From Thauera sp. (lineage in GTDB: Bacteria > Pseudomonadota > Gammaproteobacteria > Burkholderiales > Rhodocyclaceae), in the NCBI GenBank assembly GCA_017302295.1, contig JAFLDS010000013.1, positions 27,925 to 91,924 of the forward strand: 64,000 nucleotides of DNA, read 5' to 3'. Numbering within the stretch: the stretch's first letter is position 1; every line of letters begins with the position of its first letter. Shown here in pieces: positions 14,566-24,782 of this stretch. The notes beneath the pieces were generated by a model. It saw only the letters and a list, made by a program, of their open reading frames with translations, searched no databases and had not been told where the DNA came from. The position numbers and the translations under genes were made by a program.

Positions 14566-17547
14566 TTAGCCGCCCAGTTTGGCCAGTTGCGGCTTCAACT
14601 TGTCCACCGTCGCCTTGAAGCCGGCCAGGCGGTCGCGTTCCTGCTGCACGACGGCGGCGGGGGCACGGTCGACGAAGCTGGCGTTGCCGAGCTTGCCTTC
14701 GGCCTTGGCGATCTCGCCTTCGAGGCGGGCGATCTCCTTGCCCAGTCGCTCGCGTTCGGCGCCGACGTCGATTTCGACCTTCAGCATCAGGCGCGTTTCG
14801 CCGGCGACGGCGACCGGGGCGAGCTCGTCTGCGCCGATCTCGCTGACGATCTGCACGTCGGACAGCTTGGCCAGGCCGGCGAGGTAGGGGGCGTAGAGCT
14901 TGAGAGCATCGGCGTCGCCGGCGGCGACCAGCGGCAGGCGCTGGGCGGGGGAGATGTTCATCTCGCCGCGCAGGTTGCGGCAGGCGTAGGTCATCGCCTT
15001 GAGTTCGGCGACCTTCGCCTCCGACGCTTCGTCGATGCGGCCCATGTCGGCCTGCGGGTAGCGCACGCACATGATGCTGTCGCCGTCCTTGCGGCCGGCG
15101 AGCGGTGCCACCGTCTGCCACAGCTCTTCGGTGATGAAGGGGATCAGCGGGTGGGCGAGGCGCAGCACGGTCTCGAGCACGCGCAGCAGCGTGCGGCGGG
15201 TGGCGCGTTGCTGGGCCGGGCTGCCGGTCTGGATCTGCACCTTGGCGAGTTCCAGGTACCAGTCGCAGTACTCGTCCCACACGAACTCATACACTGTGCG
15301 CGCGACCAGGTCGAAGCGGTAGCCGGCGAACTGCTCGGCCACTTCGGCTTCAGCGCGCTGCAGGCGGGAGACGATCCAGCGGTCGGCAAATGAGAAGTCG
15401 AGCACGTCGGGGGTGCAGGCGACGTTGTCGATGCCGCAGTCATGGCCTTCGCAGTTCATCAGCACGAAGCGGGTGGCGTTCCACAGCTTGTTGCAGAAGT
15501 TGCGGTAGCCCTCGCAGCGCGCGAGGTCGAACTTGATGTCGCGGCCCGGGCTGGCGAGGCTGGCGAAGGTGAAGCGCAGCGCGTCGGTGCCGAAGGCGGG
15601 GATGCCGTCGGGGAATTCCTTGCGCGTCTTCTTCTCGATGCTCTGCGCCTGCTTGGGGTTCATCAGGCCGAAGGTGCGCTTCTTGATGAGTTCGTCGAGC
15701 GCGATGCCGTCGATGAGGTCGATCGGGTCGAGCACGTTGCCCTTGGATTTGCTCATCTTCTGGCCCTCCGCGTCGCGGATCAGGCCGTGCACATAGACGT
15801 GCTTGAAGGGGATCTTGCCGGTGATGTGCCTGGTCATCATGACCATGCGCGCCACCCAGAAGAAGATGATGTCGAAGCCGGTGACGAGCACGGTGGAGGG
15901 CAGGTAGAGGTCGAGCGCGTCATTGCTCTTCCCGGGCCACTCGGCGGTCCAGTCCAGCGTCGAGAACGGCCACAGGGCGGACGAATACCAGGTGTCGAGC
16001 ACGTCTTCTTCCTGGCGCAGCCGGCCTTCCTCGTAGCGGGCGTGCAGCACCGCAAGGCGTTCGGCGAGTGCGGGATATTGCTCGGCAGTCTGGCCCTGGG
16101 TCTGGCGGGCGGCGACCTCAGCCTGCAGTTTGCCGATCTCGGCTTCGAGGTCGGCTTTCCAGGCGGCGATGGCCTCTTCCTCGCACGCGGCGACGTAGAT
16201 GCGGCCTTCCTCGTCGTACCAGGCGGGGATGCGGTGGCCCCACCACAGCTGGCGCGAGATGCACCAGTCCTGGATGTTGTTGAGCCACTGGTTGTAGGTG
16301 TTGACCCAGTTCTCCGGGTAGAAGCGGATCTCGCCCGAGGCGACGACTTCGAGCGCCTTCTCGGTGATCGACTTGCCGTCCGCGCCGGGTTTGCTCATGG
16401 CGACGAACCATTGGTCGGTCAGCATCGGCTCGATGACGACGCTGGTGCGGTCGCCGCGCGGCACCTGCATCTTGTGCGCCTTGATCTCGAGCATCAGGCC
16501 GAGCTTCTCGAGTTCGGCCACGACCTGCTCACGCGCCGGCACGCGGTCCAGACCGGCCACGGCGGCAGGCATGGGCACGGCTTCGAGCGCGATGCCGTCG
16601 GTGGTGTAGCGTTCGGCCATCGCCGGCACGCTGCCGTCGAGCTTGAGCACGACGATCATGTCCAGCTTGTGGCGCTGGCCGACGGCGTAGTCGTTGAAGT
16701 CGTGCGCAGGCGTGACCTTGACGCAGCCGGTGCCGAACTCGCGGTCGACGTAGTCGTCGGCGATGATGGGAATGTGACGGCCGGTGAGCGGCAGGGCGAC
16801 GGTCTTGCCGATCAGGTGGGCGTAGCGCTCGTCCTCGGGATGCACCATCACCGCGACGTCGCCGAGCAGGGTCTCGGGGCGGGTGGTGGCGACGGTCAGG
16901 CCGCGCAGATCACCGATCGGACCCTCCGAGAAGGGATACAGGATGTGGTAGAGCTTGCCGTCCTCTTCCTCGGATACCACTTCCAGATCGGACACCGCGG
17001 TGCCGAGCTTCGGGTCCCAGTTCACCAGGCGCTTGCCGCGGTAGATCAGGCCTTCGTTGAAGAGACGCACGAAGGTTTCCGTGACCGTCTTCGACAGGCC
17101 CTCGTCCATCGTGAAGCGCTCGCGCTTCCAGTCAGGGCTGGTGCCCAGGCGGCGCATCTGCCGGGTGATGGTGCCGCCGGAGTATTCCTTCCACTCCCAC
17201 ACCTTCTCGAGGAACTTCTCGCGGCCGAGGTCGTGACGCGACACGCCCTGGGCGTCGAGCTGGCGTTCGACGACGATCTGGGTGGCGATGCCGGCGTGGT
17301 CGGTGCCCGGCTGCCACAGCGTGTTGTCGCCGCGCATGCGGTGGTAGCGCGTCAGCGCGTCCATGATCGTCTGGTTGAAGCCGTGCCCCATGTGCAGCGT
17401 GCCGGTGACGTTGGGCGGCGGCAGCAGGATGCAGAAGGCGTTTGGGTTCGACGTGTCGAGACCGGCGTCGAAATAGCCGCGGGATTCCCATTCCGGGTAC
17501 CAGCGACGTTCGATGTCGGCGGGCTCGAAGCTCTTGGCCAGTTCCAT
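14566..17547 (-). CDS. valS: Valine--tRNA ligase
   Basis: This 993-residue class I aminoacyl-tRNA synthetase charges tRNA-Val. It shows the HIGH motif as HMGH at about residues 52-55 ([15 protein letters not shown]) and the KMSKSKGN catalytic loop in the second half. It also has a large editing (CP1) domain, an anticodon-binding domain ([13 protein letters not shown]) and the typical C-terminal coiled coil ([22 protein letters not shown]). An insertion rich in Glu/Gln/Ala around residues 450-510 ([22 protein letters not shown]) is longer than in E. coli. Start ATG 17547 gives the family N-terminus. It is the last gene of the pepA-holC-unknown-valS group, 112 bases after its neighbour. Confidence 0.96.
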   Translation of the reverse strand: MELAKSFEPADIERRWYPEWESRGYFDAGLDTSNPNAFCILLPPPNVTGTLHMGHGFNQTIMDALTRYHRMRGDNTLWQPGTDHAGIATQIVVERQLDAQGVSRHDLGREKFLEKVWEWKEYSGGTITRQMRRLGTSPDWKRERFTMDEGLSKTVTETFVRLFNEGLIYRGKRLVNWDPKLGTAVSDLEVVSEEEDGKLYHILYPFSEGPIGDLRGLTVATTRPETLLGDVAVMVHPEDERYAHLIGKTVALPLTGRHIPIIADDYVDREFGTGCVKVTPAHDFNDYAVGQRHKLDMIVVLKLDGSVPAMAERYTTDGIALEAVPMPAAVAGLDRVPAREQVVAELEKLGLMLEIKAHKMQVPRGDRTSVVIEPMLTDQWFVAMSKPGADGKSITEKALEVVASGEIRFYPENWVNTYNQWLNNIQDWCISRQLWWGHRIPAWYDEEGRIYVAACEEEAIAAWKADLEAEIGKLQAEVAARQTQGQTAEQYPALAERLAVLHARYEEGRLRQEEDVLDTWYSSALWPFSTLDWTAEWPGKSNDALDLYLPSTVLVTGFDIIFFWVARMVMMTRHITGKIPFKHVYVHGLIRDAEGQKMSKSKGNVLDPIDLIDGIALDELIKKRTFGLMNPKQAQSIEKKTRKEFPDGIPAFGTDALRFTFASLASPGRDIKFDLARCEGYRNFCNKLWNATRFVLMNCEGHDCGIDNVACTPDVLDFSFADRWIVSRLQRAEAEVAEQFAGYRFDLVARTVYEFVWDEYCDWYLELAKVQIQTGSPAQQRATRRTLLRVLETVLRLAHPLIPFITEELWQTVAPLAGRKDGDSIMCVRYPQADMGRIDEASEAKVAELKAMTYACRNLRGEMNISPAQRLPLVAAGDADALKLYAPYLAGLAKLSDVQIVSEIGADELAPVAVAGETRLMLKVEIDVGAERERLGKEIARLEGEIAKAEGKLGNASFVDRAPAAVVQQERDRLAGFKATVDKLKPQLAKLGG

Positions 17548-17659
17548 GGTGTTCTACGCGCGTGAAGGCAAAGCGCGGATTATAGCGGATGCCTCCCGAC
17601 TCCCCGGCGCTCGCGGAGGTGAAGCGGGCGATGGACGCCGGGGAGCGCGGTGCGACGGT

Positions 17660-18283
17660 TCAGCCGACGAGCTTGTCGATGCGGCCGGCAATGCGTTCGG
17701 ACAGCGCGGGAAGCAGGGTGGCCTTGAGCTGGGCGAGCGCTTCGGTCTGGATGCGTTCGCCGAGGCTCTGAAGCTCGCGATCGACGATCTGCGGCAGCTC
17801 GGTGGCGAGCCAGGCATCTACCGTGCGGGCGATTTCGGTGTCGAGCTCGACCAGCTCCTCGATGAGGGCGGCGCGGGCCGAAACCAGCAGCGCGTCGTCG
17901 CTGCCGTTTGGCGTCGCGGGGATCGCGGCTGGCTGAGCCGGCGGTGTCGCGACAGGCATTGGGGCCTCGACCACGGGCACGGCGGCCTGATGCACCGGTG
18001 AAGGAGCAAAGGCGGGCGTGGAGGGGGCGTGGAATTCGGCCACTTCGGGTACGCCAAGATCGGCGAGTTCGAAGAGGTCGACGACGTCGGTCAGGATGGG
18101 GAGATCGTCCTCGTCCTCGAGCGCCACGGGCTCGTCGAAATCGCTGGAGCGTGAAGGCTGCGGCGGTGCCGCTGCAGGGGGCTCGGCCGTGCGATGGCGG
18201 CGCAGCAGGGCATCGGCCTGGTCCAGCAGGGCGTCGGCGCGTTCGAGCTCAGCGTCGTCCGGGAGTGGCGGCCAGTCCCTCAC
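17660..18283 (-). CDS. Hypothetical protein between holC and valS
   Basis: This 207-residue protein is of unknown function. The N-terminal 40 residues form an acidic helix with Leu/Ala repeats (ELERADALLDQADALLRRH). A low-complexity Pro/Ala/Asp-rich linker follows to about residue 130, then a C-terminal helical domain (LISARAALIEELVEL-like, ending ALSERIAGRIDKLVG). The start is GTG, overlapping the holC stop by four bases (GTGA), so translation is probably coupled. No catalytic motif or membrane segment is visible. The C-terminal amphipathic helices and position suggest an accessory or DNA-polymerase-related partner, but that is only inference from context. Confidence 0.75.
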   Translation of the reverse strand: MRDWPPLPDDAELERADALLDQADALLRRHRTAEPPAAAPPQPSRSSDFDEPVALEDEDDLPILTDVVDLFELADLGVPEVAEFHAPSTPAFAPSPVHQAAVPVVEAPMPVATPPAQPAAIPATPNGSDDALLVSARAALIEELVELDTEIARTVDAWLATELPQIVDRELQSLGERIQTEALAQLKATLLPALSERIAGRIDKLVG

Positions 18284-18720
18284 ATTGCCTCCCGGCGTTC
18301 GGCATCGAAGGCCTTCAGCGCGAGCCCTTGCTGCTTGTAGGCGGACCAGCGGGCGCGCGCCGGCAGTTTCTCGGCTTCGCTCTGTCCGACGATCTCGACC
18401 ACCAGGCGGAAACCGTCCACCGCGGGCGGCAGGTCTGACGCCAGATTGAATAGCATGTCCTCATGCGGCCAGGCGGCCGGGCTGCCGGCCGTGGTAAGGA
18501 TCACCGGCGTTTCGGCGGCGAGTGGCGAGTCGATGCCGACGTGCGGGACGAACTCGAGCGGTTCCTGGGTCCACAGCATCTGGTCGAGCTTGCGCGCGTC
18601 TGCGGCGTCGGGCAGCCGGACCACCGCCTTGCGCCCGCTAGCGCTCGCGCGCGTGACCAGCTCGCGCGCGAGCGCTAGCGGGTCTGGCGTGTTGTGGTAG
18701 AACTGCACGCGCGGCGCCAT
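18280..18720 (-). CDS. holC: DNA polymerase III chi subunit
   Basis: This 146-residue protein matches HolC: VQFYHNTPDPLALA at the start, then RKAVVRLPDAADARKLDQMLW, FVPHVGIDSP and a C-terminal YKQQGLALKAF. Chi links the clamp-loader subunit psi to single-stranded DNA binding protein at the replication fork. It begins five bases after pepA, as in many proteobacteria. The longer open frame upstream overlaps pepA and is not coding. The region encoding about residues 13-29 contains a perfect 20-base inverted repeat (18634-18682), which could fold in the mRNA just after the start. Confidence 0.92.
   Translation of the reverse strand: MAPRVQFYHNTPDPLALARELVTRASASGRKAVVRLPDAADARKLDQMLWTQEPLEFVPHVGIDSPLAAETPVILTTAGSPAAWPHEDMLFNLASDLPPAVDGFRLVVEIVGQSEAEKLPARARWSAYKQQGLALKAFDAERREAM
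18634..18682. repeat. Perfect 20-bp inverted repeat inside holC
   Basis: Bases 18634-18653 and 18663-18682 are exact reverse complements of each other around a 9-base loop. They contain AGCGCT and CGCGCG blocks. The repeat encodes the ARELVTRASASGRK stretch of HolC. The hairpin would be extremely stable. Confidence 0.9.
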
Positions 18721-18725
18721 CCGCG

Positions 18726-20225
18726 TCAGCCTGCCTTGCCGTCCGCGCGACCGATGAGGAACTCGGACAGCAATGGCACCGGCCGCCCGGTGGCGCCCTT
18801 CGCATCGCCCGACACCCAGGCGGTGCCCGCGATGTCGAGATGTGCCCACTTGTAAGACTTGGCGAAGCGCGCCAGGAAGCAGGCCGCGGTGATCGTCCCC
18901 GCGTAGCGGCCGCCGATGTTGCCCATGTCGGCGAAGTTGCTCTTGAGCAGCTCCTGGTATTCCTCCCACAAGGGCAGTTGCCAGGCGCGGTCGCCCGAGT
19001 CGGTGCCGCGCCTGAGCAGTTCGGCGGCGAGTTCGTCGTCGTTGGCGAGCAGCCCGCTGGGGATCTTGCCCAGCGCCACCACGCAGGCGCCGGTCAGCGT
19101 GGCGATGTCGATCACGCACGCCGGCTTGAAGCGTTCGGCGTAGGTCAGCGCATCGCACAGGATCAGCCGGCCCTCGGCGTCGGTGTTGAGGATCTCGATC
19201 GTCTGGCCCGACATCGACGTCACCACGTCGCCCGGCTTGGTCGCACGCCCGCCCGGCATGTTCTCCGTGGCGGGGAGGATGCCGACCACGTTGATCGGCA
19301 GGCCCATGCGCGCGATCGCCTTGAAGGTGCCGAGCACGCTGGCGGCGCCGCACATGTCGAACTTCATCTCGTCCATCTCGGCGCCGGGCTTCAGCGAGAT
19401 TCCACCGGTGTCGAAGGTGATGCCCTTGCCAACGAGCACGACGGGCTTTGCCTTGCTCCTGCCGCCCTTGTAGTGCATCACGATGAATTTGGGGGGCTCG
19501 TGCGAGCCGCGCGCGACCGACAGGAAGGAGCCCATGCCAAGCTTCTCGATGTCGTCGCGGTCCAGCACGTCCACGTCGAACTTGAAGTGCTTGCCCAGCG
19601 CCTGGGCGGTGTGCGCGAGGTGCGTCGGCGTGCACACGTTGCCGGCCTGGTTGCCCAGGTCCTTCGCCAGCGCCATGCCCTCGGCAATCGCCTGGCCGCG
19701 TCTCACCGCGGTTTCCAGCGCGGCGCTGACCTTGCCGGCGATCAGCAGCGTGACCTTCTTCGCGCCGCGTTCCTTCTTCGCATCCTTGCCCGATTTCGGC
19801 GCGTCGAAACGGTAGGCGCCATCGGCCAGGATGCGCGCAGCCTGCTGCAGGCGCCAGTCGAGGGTGCGTGCAGCCATGTCGGTGTCGGCGAGCAGCACGC
19901 CGGCATCCTTCGCGGCGCTGGCAGACAGCGCCTTGGCGGCTGCGCCGAGCGCGTCGCGATACGCCTTGTCGCCGAAGTCCTCGGCCTTGCCCAGGCTGAC
20001 CAGCAGCACGCGCTCGGCCGCCGCACCGGGCAGTTCGTGCAGCAGCAGGGTCGACCCCGCCTTCTCGTCCAGATCGCCGCGCTTGATGAGGGCAGCGATG
20101 CGACCGTCGGCGGCCTTGTCGAGCACCGCCGTGGGCGCAGGCAGGGCGCCATCGGCGAAGGCTCCGGCCACCAGGATGCCGGCCCGGAACTTCTCCGGGG
20201 TCGCGGTCTTTATGGTAAATTCCAT
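18726..20225 (-). CDS. pepA: Leucyl aminopeptidase (cytosol aminopeptidase)
   Basis: This 499-residue M17 metallopeptidase removes N-terminal amino acids from peptides, and in E. coli also acts as a DNA-binding architectural protein at cer sites and carAB. The C-terminal catalytic domain carries VGKGITFDTGGISLKPG, the M17 signature NTDAEGRL and the metal-binding Asp/Glu residues around it (KFDMCGAA). The start ATG 20225 (MEFTIKT) is preceded by AAGGAAAAAG; a longer open frame upstream lacks family similarity. It is the first gene of the pepA-holC-unknown-valS group and is divergent from lptF with a 120-base gap. Confidence 0.96.
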   Translation of the reverse strand: MEFTIKTATPEKFRAGILVAGAFADGALPAPTAVLDKAADGRIAALIKRGDLDEKAGSTLLLHELPGAAAERVLLVSLGKAEDFGDKAYRDALGAAAKALSASAAKDAGVLLADTDMAARTLDWRLQQAARILADGAYRFDAPKSGKDAKKERGAKKVTLLIAGKVSAALETAVRRGQAIAEGMALAKDLGNQAGNVCTPTHLAHTAQALGKHFKFDVDVLDRDDIEKLGMGSFLSVARGSHEPPKFIVMHYKGGRSKAKPVVLVGKGITFDTGGISLKPGAEMDEMKFDMCGAASVLGTFKAIARMGLPINVVGILPATENMPGGRATKPGDVVTSMSGQTIEILNTDAEGRLILCDALTYAERFKPACVIDIATLTGACVVALGKIPSGLLANDDELAAELLRRGTDSGDRAWQLPLWEEYQELLKSNFADMGNIGGRYAGTITAACFLARFAKSYKWAHLDIAGTAWVSGDAKGATGRPVPLLSEFLIGRADGKAG

Positions 20226-20345
20226 CAGCTTTTTCCTTGGAAAGGCGCGTCGTTCGGGCTGCGGACGATTATGGCCCGTTCCTGACGAACGCGTCAAAAA
20301 CCCAGCCCGGCGTATCCTTCTTCAATCCCATTCTGCGATTGCGCG

Positions 20346-21425
20346 ATGATCTTCCGCCGCGCCCTTCAACGGGAATTCACCCAGGTCGCGGCAGCGGTCT
20401 TCGTTGCGCTGTTCGCGATCCTCATCACGACCGTCCTGATCCGGCTCCTCGGTCAGGCGGCGGGCGGTCGCGTGCCTGCCGACGCGGTGATGGCGCTGAT
20501 CGGCTTCGGTGCCTTGTCCGAAGTGCCAACCGTGTTGACGCTGACGCTGTTCATCGCCGTGTTGATGTCGCTGTCGCGCAGCTATCGCGACTCCGAGATG
20601 GTGGTCTGGTTCGCCGCCGGGGTTCCGCTGACGGCCTGGATCGGGCCGGTGCTGCGTTTTGCCTTGCCGCTGGTCGCCGTGATTGCCGGCGGCACGCTCT
20701 ACCTGGCGCCGTGGGCGCAGCACAAGAGCGCCGAGTATAAGGAGCGGCTGGAAAGCCGCGACGACACGCAGCGCGTGGCGCCCGGCGTGTTCCGCGAGTC
20801 GGCGGGGGCGCAGCGCGTGTTCTTCGTCGAGACAGGGGCGGGCGAGGACGGTCGGGTGCGCAACGTCTTCGTCAGCGACGAGCGTGGAGGCCGCCTCAGC
20901 GTGATTGCCTCGTCCCGAGGTTACCTTCACAACGACGCCGAGGGCCGCCGCTTCGTCGTGCTGGAACATGGCCGGCGCTATGACGGCGAGCCGGGCACCC
21001 CCGAGTACAGGGTGATGGAGTTCGAGCGCTACGACGTGCAGATCGAGCAGAACCAGCTCGCGGCCAAGCCGGCGCGCACGCGCACGATGACGACTGCCGA
21101 GCTCCTTGCCGATCCCGATGCGCGCAGCCGCGGCGAGCTTGTGGGCCGTATCGGCACGCCGATCGCAGCGGTCCTGCTGGCCCTGATGGCGATCCCGCTG
21201 TCGTTCGTGAATCCGCGTGCGGGGCGCGCGAACAACCTGCTGTTCGCGCTGCTTACCTATCTGATCTACAGCAATGCCATCTCGGTCTGCCAGTCCTGGG
21301 TGGCGCAGGGGCGCATGAACACGTTTGCCGGGCTGCTGCTGCCGCATCTGGTCGTCCTGGCGCTGCTCGCCCTGATGTTCTACCGCAGGCTTGCGGTGTA
21401 TCCGTTCTGGCGGTCGCGCGCATGA
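20346..21425 (+). CDS. lptF: LPS export ABC transporter permease LptF
   Basis: This 359-residue inner-membrane protein has six predicted membrane segments in the YjgP/YjgQ arrangement: three near the N-terminus, a periplasmic beta-jellyroll region (about residues 110-260) and three at the C-terminus. FRRALQREFTQV at the start and the GRIGTPIAAVLLALMAIPLSFVNPR segment late in the protein are typical. With LptG and the ATPase LptB it extracts lipopolysaccharide from the inner membrane and pushes it across the periplasm. It overlaps lptG by four bases (ATGA). Divergence from pepA is the usual arrangement in proteobacteria. Confidence 0.95.
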   Translation: MIFRRALQREFTQVAAAVFVALFAILITTVLIRLLGQAAGGRVPADAVMALIGFGALSEVPTVLTLTLFIAVLMSLSRSYRDSEMVVWFAAGVPLTAWIGPVLRFALPLVAVIAGGTLYLAPWAQHKSAEYKERLESRDDTQRVAPGVFRESAGAQRVFFVETGAGEDGRVRNVFVSDERGGRLSVIASSRGYLHNDAEGRRFVVLEHGRRYDGEPGTPEYRVMEFERYDVQIEQNQLAAKPARTRTMTTAELLADPDARSRGELVGRIGTPIAAVLLALMAIPLSFVNPRAGRANNLLFALLTYLIYSNAISVCQSWVAQGRMNTFAGLLLPHLVVLALLALMFYRRLAVYPFWRSRA

Positions 21426-22498
21426 ACTCGGTCCTGTTTCGTCACATCGCGCGCGAGATCTACGGCGCCACGGCGATGGTTCTGGTCGCGTTCCTGGGCC
21501 TCTTCGCCTTCTTCGATCTGATCAACGAACTCGAGGATGTCGGCAAGGGGGGCTATCAGCTGCACCATGCGCTCGCCTATGTGGCGATGCTGATGCCGGG
21601 GCGGGTGTATGAGTTGATGCCGGTGGCGGTGCTGATCGGGGCGCTTTATGCGTTGACGGCGCTGGCCCGCCAGTCCGAGATCACGGTCATGCGGGCGTCG
21701 GGCCTTTCCACGGCGGCCATGCTGCGCATGCTGGGGCTGATTGGCAGTGCCTTCGTCGTGCTGACCTTCGTCTTTGGCGAGTACATCGCGCCACCCGCCG
21801 AGAGCGCGGCGCAGCAATGGCGTTTGACTGCCACCAACTCGACGGTGTCGCAGCAATTGCGCACCGGTCTGTGGGTCAAGGACGGCCCGCTGGTGATCAA
21901 CGTGCGCACCCTCTTGCCCGATCGCACCATGGAGCGCGCACGTGTGTATGCCTTCGACGAGGCCTACAGGCTCGAGTCGCTCGCTGAAGCCCGGCGTGGC
22001 GTGTACGACGGTGATGGCAGGTGGCGCTTGCTCGACGTCGTGCGCACCCGCTTTCATGCTGACCGGACGGAAGTGGAACGCCTGCCTGAGGTCGTGTGGC
22101 AGTCGGAGCTCACGCCCGAAGTGCTGAGCGTGCTCATGGTCGTGCCCGAGCGCATGTCGGTGGGCAACCTGTGGGCCTATGCGAGGCATCTCAGGGATAA
22201 CCAGCAGAACGCCGACCGCTACGAGATCGCCTTGTGGAAAAAGCTGGTGTATCCCCTGGCTGTGCTGGTGATGATGGCGCTGGCGCTGCCTTTCGCCTTC
22301 ACCCACGACCGCATGGGCAATGTGAGCGTCAAGGTGTTCCTGGGCGTGATGCTCGGCGTCGGCTTCCATCTTCTGAATGGCCTGTTCTCCAATCTCGGCG
22401 TGATCAACGCCTGGAATCCGGCGCTGGCGGCGCTGACGCCCAGTCTGCTGTTCCTGACTGCGGCCGCGCTGATGCTGTACATGGCCGATCGGCGTTGA
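21422..22498 (+). CDS. lptG: LPS export ABC transporter permease LptG
   Basis: This 358-residue paralogue of LptF has the same layout: FRHIAREIYGATAMVLVAFLGLF at the start, a periplasmic domain, and the final helices (WKKLVYPLAVLVMMALALPFAF). It is the second permease of the LptBFG complex. Its ATG lies in the lptF stop (ATGA), so the two are very likely made in equal amounts. A bidirectional terminator lies 60 bases downstream, before rplS on the other strand. Confidence 0.95.
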   Translation: MNSVLFRHIAREIYGATAMVLVAFLGLFAFFDLINELEDVGKGGYQLHHALAYVAMLMPGRVYELMPVAVLIGALYALTALARQSEITVMRASGLSTAAMLRMLGLIGSAFVVLTFVFGEYIAPPAESAAQQWRLTATNSTVSQQLRTGLWVKDGPLVINVRTLLPDRTMERARVYAFDEAYRLESLAEARRGVYDGDGRWRLLDVVRTRFHADRTEVERLPEVVWQSELTPEVLSVLMVVPERMSVGNLWAYARHLRDNQQNADRYEIALWKKLVYPLAVLVMMALALPFAFTHDRMGNVSVKVFLGVMLGVGFHLLNGLFSNLGVINAWNPALAALTPSLLFLTAAALMLYMADRR

Positions 22499-22558
22499 GA
22501 CATCGGGCCCGCCGGCGGCCGGCCCTGCCCGGATACGTCGCGGCAAGCGCTAACGAAA

Positions 22559-22578
22559 AACGGGCCCGAAGGCCCGTT
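22559..22578. terminator. Bidirectional terminator between lptG and rplS
   Basis: AACGGGCC (22559-22566) pairs with GGCCCGTT (22571-22578) around CGAA. A-rich sequence precedes it and T-rich sequence follows, so it can stop lptG transcripts and, read from the other strand with a TTTTT tail, rplS transcripts. Confidence 0.85.
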
Positions 22579-22606
22579 TGTCTTGCTGGCGATCGAAAAG
22601 CTTCGA

Positions 22607-23008
22607 TCAGCCCTGCTGCTGTGCAGCCTTCTTCGCCGCCGCAGCCTTGTAGTCCAGCTTTTCCTTGATGCGTGCCGACTTGCCCGAGCGCTGGCGCAGG
22701 TAGTACAGCTTGGCGCGACGCACGTCACCGCGGCGCTTCACCTCGATCGAGGCGAGCAGCGGCGAGTAGGTCTGGAACGTACGTTCCACGCCTTCGCCCG
22801 AGGAGATCTTGCGGACGATGAAAGACGAGTTCAGACCGCGATTGCGCTTCGCGATCACCACGCCTTCGTACGCCTGCAGACGTTCGCGCGTACCTTCCTT
22901 CACCTTGACCTGGACGATCACGGTGTCGCCAGGCGCGAATTCGGGAATGGTCTTGCCCTGCATAACGCGGGCGATCTCTTCCTGTTCGAGTTGCTGAATC
23001 AGGTTCAT
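22607..23008 (-). CDS. rplS: 50S ribosomal protein L19
   Basis: This 133-residue protein shows the L19 pattern throughout: [51 protein letters not shown], the [12 protein letters not shown] core and the [19 protein letters not shown] basic tail. L19 sits at the 30S-50S interface. The extra Ala/Lys/Gln tail is a common betaproteobacterial extension. It is the last gene of the rpsP-rimM-trmD-rplS operon, 96 bases after trmD. Confidence 0.97.
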   Translation of the reverse strand: MNLIQQLEQEEIARVMQGKTIPEFAPGDTVIVQVKVKEGTRERLQAYEGVVIAKRNRGLNSSFIVRKISSGEGVERTFQTYSPLLASIEVKRRGDVRRAKLYYLRQRSGKSARIKEKLDYKAAAAKKAAQQQG

Positions 23009-23104
23009 TGCATAAACTCCATCAATGTCGTGGCCTCGGTCTGTCGCCTTGGCCTGGCCGCAGAGCAGGTCGCCACCTGATGCGTGCCGTTTGTCGTCGA
23101 GCTG

Positions 23105-23881
23105 TCAGGCGATGCGGCCGCCTTCGGCTCCGGCTTGTTCCTGCCTGAACTCTTCAAGCAGGTTCAATTCTGTCTTGCTCAGCGGTCGCGCGGCCAGCAA
23201 GTCCGGCCGTCGCAACCAGGTACGGCCCAGCGCCTGCTTGAGCCGCCAGCGGCGGATCGCCGCGTGGTTGCCGGACAGCAGCACCTCTGGAACCCGCTCG
23301 TCTTCATAGAGCTCGGGCCGGGTGTAGTGCGGACAGTCCAGCAGGCCGTCGACGAAGGAATCCTCCTGCGCCGAATCCGCCGTATTCAGTGCGCCTGGCA
23401 ACTGGCGCACGATGGCATCGAGCATCACCATCGCCGGCAGTTCTCCGCCCGACAACACGAAGTCGCCGAGCGAGACTTCCTCATCAACGAGGCGGTCGAT
23501 CAAACGCTGGTCGACGCCCTCATAGCGGCCGCACAGCAGGATCATCGCCGGCCGGCGCGCAAGCTCGAGGACGGTAGCCTGATCCAGCCTGCGCCCCTGT
23601 GGCGAAAGGTAGATCACGCTGCCGCTCGCGCCGGTTGCCGCAAGCTGCGCTGCCTTGGCGCGCTGGATCGACTGCGCCAGCGGTTCAGCCAGCATGACCA
23701 TGCCGGGGCCGCCGCCATACGGACGATCGTCCACCGTGCGGTGCGGGTCGGTGGTGAAATCACGCGGGTTGTGGAAAGCGATCTCGTACAGACCGCGGTC
23801 CTTCGCCCGTCGCGTGATACCACTGCCGGTCAGCGCCGCGAACATCTCAGGAAACAGCGTGATCACGTCATAGCGGCGCAT
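23105..23881 (-). CDS. trmD: tRNA (guanine-N1)-methyltransferase TrmD
   Basis: This 258-residue SPOUT methyltransferase makes m1G37 in tRNAs for Leu, Pro and Arg, preventing +1 frameshifts. Clear family segments are [13 protein letters not shown] at the N-terminus, [17 protein letters not shown], the knot motifs [12 protein letters not shown] and [27 protein letters not shown], and [10 protein letters not shown] with [13 protein letters not shown]. Start ATG 23881 gives the normal N-terminus; the frame is open further upstream into rimM but without similarity. It lies 62 bases after rimM. One of its targets is tRNA-Pro of the kind encoded at 2214. Confidence 0.96.
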   Translation of the reverse strand: MRRYDVITLFPEMFAALTGSGITRRAKDRGLYEIAFHNPRDFTTDPHRTVDDRPYGGGPGMVMLAEPLAQSIQRAKAAQLAATGASGSVIYLSPQGRRLDQATVLELARRPAMILLCGRYEGVDQRLIDRLVDEEVSLGDFVLSGGELPAMVMLDAIVRQLPGALNTADSAQEDSFVDGLLDCPHYTRPELYEDERVPEVLLSGNHAAIRRWRLKQALGRTWLRRPDLLAARPLSKTELNLLEEFRQEQAGAEGGRIA

Positions 23882-23943
23882 GCCGCCGGTGATCGCCTCG
23901 TCCGTTTCGTCGGTCACCAGTTTCCCGGTCACCCGTCCCGCTG

Positions 23944-24462
23944 TCACCAGTCCCTCTCCCACGCCACCCGAATCCGCCGGGCGGCGAGGTCTACATCCAG
24001 GATATAGGCGGCAACGAAAGGGATGAGGCGTTCCACGCCGTCCTTGCCTTCGCCATCCTCCACCTGCAGCACGTCGTGCGCGCCGGTCGAAATCAGCGCC
24101 GCAACCGTACCGAGCGCTTCGCCGGCCTCGTTCTCCACCGCCAGGCCGACGAGGTCGCCCCAGTAGTATTCGTTCTCGGCCGGTGTCGGCAGGGCTTCGC
24201 GCGGTGCGCCGATGTAATGACCATCGACGGCTTCGGCGGCGTTGCGGTCGGGCAGCTCGCGGAAGGCGGCCACCAGCCCCTTGCCATGCAGGCGGAAACC
24301 GCTCAGCGTGAGCGGCTTCCACTGTTCGGCCGGGGCGTCGTCGCTGTTGGCGAGCCACCACTGCGGCATCGTCTTCCAGGCGGCGGGATCGTCCCCGAAC
24401 GGGTGAATCTTCACCCAGCCCTGAACACCGAAAGGGGCGACGATGCGCCCCAGTACGATCAT
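23944..24462 (-). CDS. rimM: Ribosome maturation factor RimM
   Basis: This 172-residue protein has the N-terminal RimM barrel ([20 protein letters not shown]) and a C-terminal PRC-barrel ([23 protein letters not shown], then [19 protein letters not shown]). RimM binds ribosomal protein S19 and helps mature the 30S head. It lies between rpsP (35-base gap) and trmD, the standard operon position. Confidence 0.95.
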   Translation of the reverse strand: MIVLGRIVAPFGVQGWVKIHPFGDDPAAWKTMPQWWLANSDDAPAEQWKPLTLSGFRLHGKGLVAAFRELPDRNAAEAVDGHYIGAPREALPTPAENEYYWGDLVGLAVENEAGEALGTVAALISTGAHDVLQVEDGEGKDGVERLIPFVAAYILDVDLAARRIRVAWERDW

Positions 24463-24497
24463 GCTCTCGAGCCCCGTGTGGAGCTGTCGATCAAAGT

Positions 24498-24746
24498 TCA
24501 GGCAGCCTTGGCGGCCTGCTTCACCAGACGTGCAACCGTCGGCGACAGCTGGGCGCCGTTTTGCTCCCAGTAGGCCAAGCGCTCAGCGTTTACCACGAGG
24601 CCTTTTTCGGCGCCGGAGGCGACCGGGTTGTAGTAGCCGACGCGCTCGATGAAGCGCCCGTCACGACGATTGCGGGAATCGGCGGCGACGATGTTGAAGA
24701 ACGGGCGCTTTTTGGCGCCACCACGGGCAAGGCGAATGACGACCAT
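24498..24746 (-). CDS. rpsP: 30S ribosomal protein S16
   Basis: This 82-residue protein is S16: [38 protein letters not shown], then a short basic tail. It is the first gene of the rpsP-rimM-trmD-rplS operon. Start ATG 24746 follows an AGGA ribosome binding site; upstream in-frame codons extend through the promoter and are not coding. Confidence 0.97.
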   Translation of the reverse strand: MVVIRLARGGAKKRPFFNIVAADSRNRRDGRFIERVGYYNPVASGAEKGLVVNAERLAYWEQNGAQLSPTVARLVKQAAKAA

Positions 24747-24782
24747 CTGATTTTCCTGATCGGTAGATGCGAAAAACGTGCA

